Assembly: GCF_036711975.1 (NCBI RefSeq)
Contig: NC_091971.1
Location: 12,221,501-12,285,500 of the forward strand
Length of the DNA: 64,000 nt
Direction of reading: 5' to 3'
Source: Onthophagus taurus
Taxonomy: Eukaryota > Arthropoda > Insecta > Coleoptera > Scarabaeidae
The translations under genes were made by a program, and so were the position numbers. A model generated the notes under the pieces. The model saw only the letters and a program-made list of their open reading frames with translations, searched no databases and was not told where the DNA came from. Positions 54,568 to 64,000 of the stretch are shown piece after piece (position 1 is the stretch's first letter; each line of letters begins with the position of its first letter).

Positions 54568-57111
54568 TAAGAAATGTTATTTGTTGATTAATCTTAGAAT
54601 ACTCTTAAAAATTTTTTTCTAGTCATTACGAGACTAATCTAGTCATGGGAAGAATTATTTATTTTTTAAAAGATTATAATTAAGAATGTACAGATTATTT
54701 ATTACCTTACTTATTATTAAATAAAAACTTATTAAAAAAATTAGTTGTGGTGGTTTTAATAAAAAATTATTGAAGGTAAATTTAACATTAACTTTTTTTG
54801 TTAAATTCTAACCAGTTGTTCATTTTCTCACCAAACATGGATCGTCACGCCCTCAACCTCTGGGGTTTCTTTACACTACCCAGTCGATATTTCCCTCCAT
54901 TCGGATTGGCTACACCTGTGTGGTTCTCACGATGGAAACTCTCCAGCAGGATTATTATCCTGCTGAATACTACTTTTTTAGTACAACACGATCGTGCGTG
55001 TTTCATTTTAAACGAATACATTCAATAAATTATTTAAATAAATAAAATTTCATAAATATTAGACTCATTAATTAATCAAAAATTTTTTTTGTACTCTATA
55101 ATCTAGAGTCTAGAGATGTGGGGAGATCAATTCCAGCTTTCATACCACCTTGTGGGTGGGCGTCCAAGAAGTTTCTTTGATCTTGGGCAATTTTTGCCAC
55201 TCAACATAATCCCTCAAGGTGTAGAGTCCTCATTTCTGCTGCTCGAACGATTCTTTTTATTAAACAAGGGTTAATTATTTTTAACAAATTATAAAATTTG
55301 TTTTCACCCTATAAACGCACGTGTCCACATCATCACCTTCTCTCAAATAAAAATGTGTAATATGCTTTTAATGTACTCCTCTTCACCCTTCAACAAAAAA
55401 GGAAGGGGGATTATTAAGTGTTTCAACTACCCCCTGTATTGATACATATGTTTCAATGGTACACTGATCGCACGCCTTCAATCCAATTCCACCCTCTTCT
55501 CATCTACGTTTACAGATGATTTTTCCTCTCATGATCGCCCAAACAAGAACTAACTTATTAGTTTAGGAATCGTTTTTAAACATCGATGTGGTCCACTGGG
55601 AGAAATTTGAATCTGATTTAAGTGGTTTAAGTTGACGAAATTGATTTTGAATAAATAATATCAAGGAATATAAAAATCGTGTAGGTAATTATAAAACACG
55701 TGTACGGATAATTTGGGGGCATGACATGCAACCCCTTTTATTCGTTGAACCGTGGAAAATGTTGGTAATTATTTTGCGGAAAGAACGGCTGTGTTTACAT
55801 TTTTCTGATTCCTTCTTTATCTTCATGTTTATCAAAAAGTAAAAAAAAACGTTTTCAATTTATTTTTATCCCCTCAAGAAAATCTAATAATTCATTTCTG
55901 AAATAATGATTCTTTCTCGTTCTCAATATGTCGTAAATTAAAACCATTTATTTGAAACGCGTTTTTAATTGACCACATTTAGTTATAATGTTGTTTATGA
56001 TGAGAGGGTATCTCACCCTCTTTTTCAACTTCCGGTTTTTGAGAATTACTAATTTATCATTTATGACAGGTTCTGTTATAAAATTTATAATTTATTAGGG
56101 ATGCATTTAAGAGTTTTTGAGACAAACTTTTACTTTTATTTTTCCATCTAGTTTATAAGCCAATATCTTCGTTGTTTTTATAGATAGCGGTCTTTTAAGA
56201 ATATCACTAAAAAGCCTGATCTTTTCTTCATCTAAATCCGGGATTTGTCCGGTTATTATAGTGTTAAGGATAAAGAATAGTGAAAAAGTTCAGTTTTTAA
56301 CAGAATTTAAAAAAGAAACAAAAATGCAATTTGGACCATCAACAATTGTTACGTATGACAATTTTATCTATAAGAAAACTCTGAAAGACTAGATTTTTTG
56401 AAACAAAAATGTTAAAAACAATTATTTATGTGGATATCTTAAATGCATTCAAATATGGCATAAATGCAATTATTTATTCGATTGTTCAGTTTTTACAATA
56501 ATCAACCTATTTTGTGAACACTGTCCATTTTATTATAACTCTATTTAGAATATACCTAAATCTAATTTTAAGTATATTGCTAAATCTACGTAGATTGTAG
56601 CATTCTATTAAAAATATGTCGAACACTAATTTCGAGTGCATTGTAAAATCTGTATAGATTATTTTTGGATAAAATGGATTCTAAGTTCATCGTGAGTTTT
56701 AATAAATATAACCAAAATGAGTGATGAATGATTTTATTAATGTTTCGATTGGAGAAAATACATATGAAAGAAAAGACATTAATTATAAGGACAAAGTGCA
56801 TGTATGAAAATTTTACCGTCAGAATTATTAATGATGAAAATGATTATGTGTCGATACATGTTGTGAACAGAATTTAACATTAACCAACAATTATGTAACG
56901 GTTCAAGTATAAAAATAATCGTTATCTATATTAAAATCACGATTCACTCCGTACTCAGCTCTCAATTTTCTAAAAGTATAAAGATATTATGTATAGATTA
57001 TAATTTCAACTCTACCAACATTTAATATGTAATCTGTGTTCACTCATTGTAGAGTCAATAATTCACCTCCTGGAAACATGTTAGATTTAAAATAGTTAGT
57101 TATTTTTTACC
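54568..57111. other. 3' region and intergenic DNA after Fer1
   Basis: Contains the Fer1 3' UTR, then about 2.4 kb without recognised transposons or satellites. The GC-richer blocks at 54835-54985, 55120-55260 and 55380-55560 stand out from AT-rich surroundings and could be regulatory. Open frames such as 54798-55028 have no recognisable family. No gene is supported. Confidence 0.45.
54720..54725 (+). terminator. Poly(A) signal of Fer1
   Basis: AATAAA 153 bases after the Fer1 stop codon, the first canonical hexamer on this strand downstream of the stop. Confidence 0.55.
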
Positions 57112-60066
57112 GTGTATAGTAATTATAAGTGGTTATTGCAGTTTTTGGGGTGAAAATGCTTGTGCAAATCTGCGATCTACTAAAGTTATATACCACTGTA
57201 TAGAGCAGAAAATTTTCTATAGATTCAATATGATCACCGAGTTTTGTCTGAATCATATAAAAAAGTTATGACACTATAAACATTTACATACTGTAATTAT
57301 ACGCGGTTTTTGCAGTTTTTGGAGGGTAGGAAAATACTTGTGCAAATCTGCGATCCACTAAAGTTATATACCTCTGTATAGAGCAAAAAATTTCCTATAA
57401 ATTCAATATGGTCACTGAGTTTTGTCCGTATCATATGAAAAAGTTATGACACCGTAATCATTTACATACTGTAATTATACGCAGTTTTTGAAGGGAAAAT
57501 ATTTGTGCAACCATGCGATCTACTAAAGTTACATACCACTGTATAGAGCAGAAAATTTCCTATAGTTTCAATATAAAAATCGAGTTTTGTCTGAATCATA
57601 TAAAAAAGTTATGACACCGTAAACACTTACATACTGTAATTATACGCGGTTTTTGCAGTTTTTGGAGGGAAAATACTTGTGCAACCATGCGATCTACTAA
57701 AGTTATATACCACTGTATAGAGCGGAAAATTTGCTATTGATTCAATATAGTTACAGAGTTTTGTCCATATCATATAAGAATGTTATAACGCCGTAAACAT
57801 TTACATATAGTAATTATAAGCTGTTATTGCAGTTTTTGGGGTGAAAATGCTTGTGCAAATCTGCGAACTACTAAAGTTATATACCACTGTATAGAGCAGA
57901 AAATTTCCTATAGATTCAATATGATCACTGAGTTTTGTCTGAATCATATAAAAAAGTTATGACACTATAAACATTTACATACTGTAATTATACGCGGTTT
58001 TTGCAGTTTTTGGAAGGTAGGAAAATACTTGTGCAAATCTGCGATCCACTAAAGTTATATACCTCTGTATAGAGCAAAAAATTTCCTATAAATTCAATAT
58101 GGTCACTGAGTTTTGTCCGTATCATATAAAAAAGTTATGACACCGTAAACATTTACATACTGTAATTATACGCAGTTTTTGCAGTTTTTGGAGGGAAAAT
58201 ACTAATGCAACCATGCGATCTACTAAAGTTACATACCACTGTATAGAGCGGAAAATTTGCTATTGATTCAATATAGTTACAGAGTTTTGTCCATATCATA
58301 TAAGAATGTTAGAACGCCGTAAACATTTACATATAGTAATTATAAGCTGTTATTGCAGTTTTTGGGGTGAAAATGCTTGTGCAAATCTGCAATCTACTAT
58401 AGTTATATACCACTGTATCGAGCAGAAAATTTCCTATAGATTCAATATGGTCACCGAGTTTTGTCTGAATCATATAAAAAAGTTATGACACTATAAATAT
58501 TTGCATACTGTAATTGTATGCGTTTTTTGCAGTTTTCGAAGGGAAGAAAAATACTTGTGCAAATCTGCGATCCACTAAAGTTATATACCTCTGTATAGAG
58601 CAAAAAATTTCGTATAAATTCAATATGGTCAAGGAGTTTTGTCCGTATCATATAAAAAAGTTATGACACCGTAATCATTTACATACTGTAATTATACGCA
58701 GTTTTTGAAGGGAAAATATTTGTGCAACCATGCGATCTACTAAAGTTACATACCACTGTATAGAGCAGAAAATTTCCTATAGTTTCAATATAAAAATCGA
58801 GTTTTGTCTGAATCATATAAAAAAGTTATGACACCGTAAACACTTACATACTGTAATTATACGCGGTTTTTGCAGTTTTTGGAGGGAAAATACTTGTGCA
58901 ACCATGCGATCTACTAAAGTTATACATATACCACTGTATAGAGCGGAAAATTTGCTATTGATTCAATATAGTTACAGAGTTTTGTCCATATCATATAAGA
59001 ATGTTAGAACGCCGTAAACATTTACATATAGTAATTATGCGCAGTTATTGCAGTTTTTGGGGTGAAAATGCTTGTGCAAATCTGCGATCTACTAAAGTTA
59101 TATACCACTGTATAGAGCAGAAAATTTCCTATAGATTCAATATGATCACCGAGTTTTGTCTGAATCATATAAAAAAGTTATGACACTATAAACATTTACG
59201 TAATGTAATTATACGCGGTTTTTGCAGTTTTTGGAGGAAAAGAAAATACTTGTGCAAATCTGCGATCCACTAAAGTTATATACCTCGGCATAGAGCAAAA
59301 AATTTCCTATAAATTCAATATGGTCACGGAGTTTTGTCCGTATCATATAAGAAAGTTATGACGCCGTAAACATTTACATATAGTAATTATGCGCGGTTAT
59401 TGCAGTTTTTGGGATGAAAATGTTTGTGCAAATCTGCGATCTACTAAAGTTATATACCACTGTATAGAGCAGAAAATTTCCTATAGATTCAATATGATCA
59501 CCGAGTTTTGTCTGAATCATATAAAAAAGTTATGACACTATAAACATTTGCATACTGTAATTATACGCGTTTTTTGCAGTTTTCGAAGGGAAGGAAAATA
59601 CTTGTGCAAATCTGCGATCCACTAAAGTTATATACCTCTGTATAGAGCAAAAAAATTCCTATAAATTCAATATGTTCACGGAGTTTTGTCCGTATCATAT
59701 AAGAAAGTTATGACGCCGTAAACATTTACATATAGTAATTATGCGCGGTTATTGCAGTTTTTGGGGTGAAAATGCTTGTGCAAATCTACGATCTACTAAA
59801 GTTATATACCATTGTATAGAGCAGAAAATTTCCTATAGATTCAATATGCTCACCGAGTTTTGTATGAATCATATAAAAAAGTTATGACACTATAAACATT
59901 TACATACTGTAATTCTACGCGGTTTTTGCAGTTTTTGGAGGGAAGGAAAATACTTGTGCAACCATGCGATCTACTAAAGTTACATACCACTGTATAGAGC
60001 AGAAAATTTCCCATGGAATCTATGTGGTCATGGAGTTTTGTCCCTATTATATAAGAATGTTATGAT

Positions 60067-60788
60067 CAGTGATGGGCGCTGGGTAAATACCTGACGGGTA
60101 GGTATTTAGAAAATGGGTATTTATCCGGGTATTTACCCCGGCCCAGAGTAAATAACCAAATCGTACGTATAAAAGTGATACAAGGCCATCATCTCATGGC
60201 CAAGATACACATCTGTCAACCCTCTCAATTTCATTATCCCCAATGTTGATGGTACACTTGGGAACAAGATTTGTCATAAATTTTGATTTCTTTACGTTAA
60301 TATTTAGCCCGATTCTTGCACACACCTCCTTTAAGTCGTTCACCATTAGTTACATCTCTCCAAGCCTATCCAAAATAAGAACTATATCGTCCACGTAGCG
60401 TAAAATACTTAGGTATTTGCTATCAATGTTGATGCTTTTTTGGATCAAATCCAGTTGTTTAAATGTATTCTCCAGGACTGTCATGAACCATTTGGGTTCA
60501 ACATTGTATCGCTTTATTTTACTCACAATCAGTATTTTACTATTTCTACTCTCTTCAGTATTTTTATGCAATTTTACCGTCATTGTAGCATTCTTGTAGA
60601 TGTTATAAACAAGTTTGGTGTATCGATAATCGACTCTGCATTCTTGAAGTGCTTGCAAAACTGCCAACAACTCAATTTAAATTAAATTTTATAAATACCT
60701 CTAAATACCCATCTTGGGTAAATACCCCCGGGTATATATCCAGGAAATTTACCCTTGAAAATAAATACCCGGGTATTTAACAACACTG
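60067..60788. mobile_element. Non-autonomous hAT element in sat3
   Basis: 722 bp beginning CAGTGATGGGCGC and ending AACAACACTG, flanked by the exact 8-bp duplication GTTATGAT (60059-60066 and 60789-60796). Subterminal inverted copies of GGGTATTTA/TAAATACCC are dense on both sides, as usual for hAT. The middle, about 60340-60680, is a reverse-transcriptase fragment on the minus strand and not a transposase. Confidence 0.85.
60340..60680 (-). mobile_element. RTE-type reverse-transcriptase fragment carried by the hAT element
   Basis: Minus-strand frame 60670-60350 with LVYNIYKNATMTVKL, TVLENTFKQLDLIQK and LRYVDDIVLILDRL. YVDD is the catalytic reverse-transcriptase motif. VLENTFKQLD resembles VLEYVFKQLD in the LINE remnant at 8357, so both come from related RTE-like elements. 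An internal deletion joins the IY segment to the region before YVDD. Confidence 0.75.
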
Positions 60789-60964
60789 GTTATGATGCTG
60801 TAAACTTGTCAACATTTCCATATAGCAATCATAGGTGGTTTTTGCAGTTTTTGGGAGGAATATAACAGAGTAAACTACGCTATTCTCTGTTTCTGTGTTA
60901 ATTTGTGACAAATGTTTAATGATGGAATGATAACCATAAATTATGTTTTAACCCATAAGCAAAT

Positions 60965-61321
60965 TTAGTATTTTAACATAGTTTTAAAATTTTTTTTATA
61001 CCTATATTTATTTTTCTTCGTCCTCACGATTTGTGTTTTACAATTATTTCTTTCTTTATCATTTTCAAAGCAGAGAAGGCTTATAAGTCCTTCAGAAAAA
61101 TTTGTATTATTCCTTGATTTCTTGCTATGAAATGATGTTATAAATGAGTCTGAAGATATTAATAGTCTGTTTAAAATGTCTCTATTATTGTATATTCTTG
61201 ACATTTTTCTGGAAAAGTTCTCTCTATACGTTCTAAGGTCTTTATTCTGAGTTTCTTGCGCATCTTCTGAAAGCAGGCCAATCTGGATACTGAATGATTT
61301 TATTATTAAGTGGCCATGCAC
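60965..61321 (-). pseudogene. Fragment of a widespread transposon-like insect gene
   Basis: The 118-residue frame includes IQIGLLSEDAQETQNKDLRT and YRENFSRKMSRIYNN followed by LLISSDSFITS. Similar segments (SEEAxExRNKDxRxxRExxxRKxSR) are familiar from many uncharacterised insect proteins that appear to come from mobile elements; I cannot name the superfamily. No upstream part is seen, so it is a fragment. Confidence 0.4.
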
Positions 61322-63472
61322 AAGAATTTTAGACAGGCATATAATACCAATTATATAATTGATTATTTAATAGAATTGTGTCGTTTGTAATATTTTTAAA
61401 TGCAGCAGCGTTCATTTCTTGATAATAATTTTTGTGAAATAGGCAGCTAATTTGGCATTTTAACGCGTCATTGAATTTCTTTTTTATTACTGTGTGTTGG
61501 ATAGGTATTTTTTAACTAAAAAAATACTTCGGACTTGTTTGGGAAGAAGGTCTCTTTTTTAAAGACGCACGGTTAAGCCCGAAAGCTTCTAGTTCTAGAC
61601 CTAATAATAGAGTTAGTACTAATATTAATTCATAAAAAATGGTTATTCTGAAAAATTGTAAACGATTGATAGCATCAAAACTAACATTAAGAATAAGAGT
61701 AAGCATTCAGAATGGCTTGACGTTTGATAATGTTAAGGTGTATTCGGTACACTGCGACGTTCGCTGTTGATTTCGCTATCATTAATCATTTCACGTTTTC
61801 TAGTAATGTATTTCATATTTCGCTATCTGTAAAGACAACGAAGATATAGGCTTGTAAAGTATGTAGGTGGAATAACAAGGGTAAAATATTGTATCTTTGA
61901 GATTTAAAAAAAAATACAGTTTAAATTTAAGTCTATATTGTATTTATATTACAAAAAAAAAGTAAAACAAATATCGAATTAAAAAAAAACAATAGTTAAA
62001 AAACTTAAAGAGACGTATTAGACAAAAAATAGTGTATAAAGAATTAAAAAATTGGAGACGTAAGTTTATCGTTTTTTTTGCTTATTTTTTCTTTTTAATT
62101 AATGTTTGTCATGATTTTTTGTAAATTCGTTAAACTCCGCGCTACATGCTAGTGATATTATAAAAGTACAAAAAATCCCAAAAATATTTGCAAGAAAAAT
62201 AGGGATCATTGTCGATCTGTTTATTTTTTTTTACAAGTCTCTCGTATTTTTCCACTAAAAAATTACTATTGCTCACTCGATTTCGCCCAGTTTTCACACC
62301 TACCTACTTCTTTTTCTATTAATATTTACATTATACACTTAATTTAATCATTAACTAATATGGCTATCAGTTTAAACTGGCTTTTTCCTTTTATTATTTT
62401 AAAAGTAAATTAATTAACTACCTATACAAAGATTACAAAAAAAAATCCTTAAAAAAATAGCTCAAACTTAAAAGTCTTAAAAACAATATTAATAAAAACC
62501 TTAATTATTTTTCTTTTTAATAATTAATTAATAGTATTCCCAAAAAAAAACTACTTCCCTGAGTTGTAAAAACTAAAACTATATTTTTTTTAAATTTTTT
62601 ATATTCGCTTAGAAATTACCGTTTATTACTCTTAATTCTAAAAGGTTTTTTTTAATCATGAGCAACTTTTTACGTTTTTCTTTTTTCTGAAATCATTTTT
62701 TTGTTTTGAGTGGTTTTAGGCACTGAATAAAGACCAAGAAAATTAATTACAACAAAAACAAAGATTAAGTACAACCTATTTTAGTTAGAACAAACAAAAA
62801 AACTTTCGTATCAAACCCAAAACAATTTTGACTAGATGTTATATATAGTTTTATTTTAATTATTTGAGAAATGGCAGTGACAGGCTAAAATTAAATTAAT
62901 CTAAATTAACCCTTTAACACACTTATTTAGCAAAGATTATCTTTAAAATTGTATGTTCTGAATTATTTTCAATATTAAAAATTAAGTTAGATAAAAAAAG
63001 TTAGGCTATGTTATAACAAAGCTATATAATATGATGTGAGTATTTACTTTTCCTGCATCTCAAAATCACTCAGTACTTTTCTCAGTAATTTTAATTTGAA
63101 CTCAAATGAAATATCGCGAATTAATTTCCCAGAACACCTTAAAGTTAATAAATTAATAAAATTGAAGTGTGATAAAGGGTTAAATGAATTCTTTTAAACT
63201 ATAAACGAACGACTTCAACAATTGGTACATTGGTTAAGTACATACAGAACACAAAACTTAAAGAAAAAAACTTATGGTAAAAAGGAAAAAAAGAATAAAG
63301 AAACAAAACAAAAAAGTCTTATATACACTTATTAAATACACAATGATTCTGCATAAAAAAGGAGAAAAAAATGTTGACCTTAATTTACATCGACTACTTT
63401 TATGTACACTGTAGGATTGTTTTAACGCAGGTCTAAAAGGCGTGTTATGCTAAAAATTTCGTTCTCTGTTTC
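61322..63472. other. AT-rich stretch, probably 3' UTR of the right-edge gene
   Basis: Apart from a CTAG repeat piece at 61559-61605, no repeats are seen. From about 61900 to 63470 the sequence is very AT-rich and non-repetitive, and follows directly on the stop of the minus-strand gene at 63473. A long 3' UTR is likely in at least part of it. Confidence 0.4.
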
Positions 63473-63974
63473 TCAGCTGGGTTTATTCACTGATTGGTGG
63501 TGAACGTCTGCATCTCTTCTCATCAACATCTAATTAATTGATTAAAAAATTGTAAAAAAAAATAAATTAATTAATTAACTCAATTACCTGTTGCGACACC
63601 GTTGATGAATTTTGATAAGAAATTTGAAACTGTTGTTGCGATCTTGAAGACGTTCGATTTGTAGTTTCACCTGAACCCTGCCTTATTAAACCACCAGATG
63701 AATAAGAAGATGGATTAGCAGCCGGTGAATGTCTAACAAAACCCAAAAATATCATTTTAATTCTTTTGCTTTTATTTAGTTTATTTTTACCGAACTGATT
63801 GTGGACTTGGTTGAGGAGGTTGTGCAGAAACAGGACGAACAGGCGAATACGGATCGGGGGGCAACCCATTTTCTATTGGGCCTCCCTGCGTCGATGAATG
63901 CGTGTAATTAGAGTGTCTTTGTCTTGAATTATCCACGGAGGGGGTTGATGAAACATGAGGATGAATGTTATTTG
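63473..63974 (-). CDS. C-terminal exons of an unidentified Ser/Gln-rich protein
   Basis: Three exons read on the minus strand: 63974-63791, 63732-63588 and 63529-63473, with GT-AG introns of 58 bp each, in phase 2 and 0; more exons lie beyond the window edge. They encode about 128 residues: a His/Ser-rich start (NNIHPHVSSTPSVDN), Pro-rich PYSPVRPVSAQPPQPSPQSV, Ser/Gly-rich SSYSSGGLIRQGSGETTNRT, a Gln-rich SRSQQQFQISYQ and the end MLMRRDADVHHQSVNKPS. Composition resembles the disordered C-termini of transcription factors or coactivators, but no domain is present and I do not recognise the family. The last exon is the least certain; read-through of the second intron would end after VIELIN. Confidence 0.6.
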
Positions 63975-64000
63975 CTATAAAAATCATGTACGTTAAGAAA

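Larger units (their letters stand above)
57112..60870. repeat. Tandem satellite sat3 with higher-order structure
   Basis: About 17 units near 175 bp before the hAT insertion at 60067, and part of a unit after it. Landmarks are CTACTAAAGTTATATACC, GAGTTTTGTC and ATCATATAAAAAAGTTATGA. Monomer subtypes differ in the segment TGCAGTTTTTGG(GGTGA/AGGGA). A block around 57463-57830 is repeated almost unchanged at about 58674-59040, so a higher-order unit of about 1.21 kb (seven monomers) exists. It is unrelated to sat1 or sat2 by eye. Confidence 0.93.

Noticed and set aside
54798-55028. Open frame after Fer1
   Set aside because: No family resemblance and no splice context. It lies in the Fer1 downstream region, where GC-richer DNA makes open frames more likely.

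Overview
This is an AT-rich window from an arthropod nuclear genome, most likely an insect and possibly a beetle. Short GT-AG introns, a ZAD-type C2H2 zinc-finger gene (an arthropod family), an insect-style Ddi1 with a C-terminal UBA domain and a Fer1/Ptf1a bHLH gene point to an insect; the order is only a guess. All exon joins below were worked out by hand from splice sites and reading phase.

Layout of the genes. A SPAG17/PF6-like axonemal gene (+, 2639-20651, six exons, about 2075 aa) converges on a ZAD zinc-finger gene (-, 20679-21592). A Leo1 gene of the PAF1 complex (+, 23621-30613, four exons, about 700 aa) converges on eIF3h (-, 30694-31776, two exons, 339 aa). A Ddi1/rngo ubiquitin-shuttle protease (-, 34688-40830, six exons, 453 aa, with a possible alternative last exon) is followed by a Fer1/Ptf1a-type bHLH factor (+, 45453-54567, three exons, 226 aa). 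The last exons of an unidentified Ser/Gln-rich protein (-, 63473-63974) enter from the right edge. The genes are unrelated in function: one ciliary, several housekeeping, one developmental regulator.

Roughly two thirds of the window is repeat. Three tandem satellite families are present: sat1 (about 180 bp; 1-1130, 3380-5820, 8785-11437), sat2 (about 165-180 bp; 15930-19560, 21957-23266, 48400-51110) and sat3 (about 175 bp; 57112-60870). Two of the arrays (3319-5836 and 15906-19928), and probably the array at the left edge, lie inside elements bounded by pogo/Tigger-like inverted repeats (CAGTAAAAC.TCGATAT) with TA target duplications. A decayed pogo-type transposase lies in the large Leo1 intron. 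Other recognisable elements are RTE-type LINE pieces, an LINE 3' half with RNase H, hAT remnants, one non-autonomous hAT with a perfect 8-bp duplication that carries a reverse-transcriptase fragment, PIF/Harbinger pieces, and several foldback MITEs.

The most informative structure is a degenerate tandem segmental duplication between SPAG17 and Leo1. The tail of SPAG17 exon 5, sat2 and the ZAD/Leo1 divergent promoter occur twice. In the second copy the ZAD body is deleted, so one promoter copy now serves ZAD alone and the other serves Leo1 alone.
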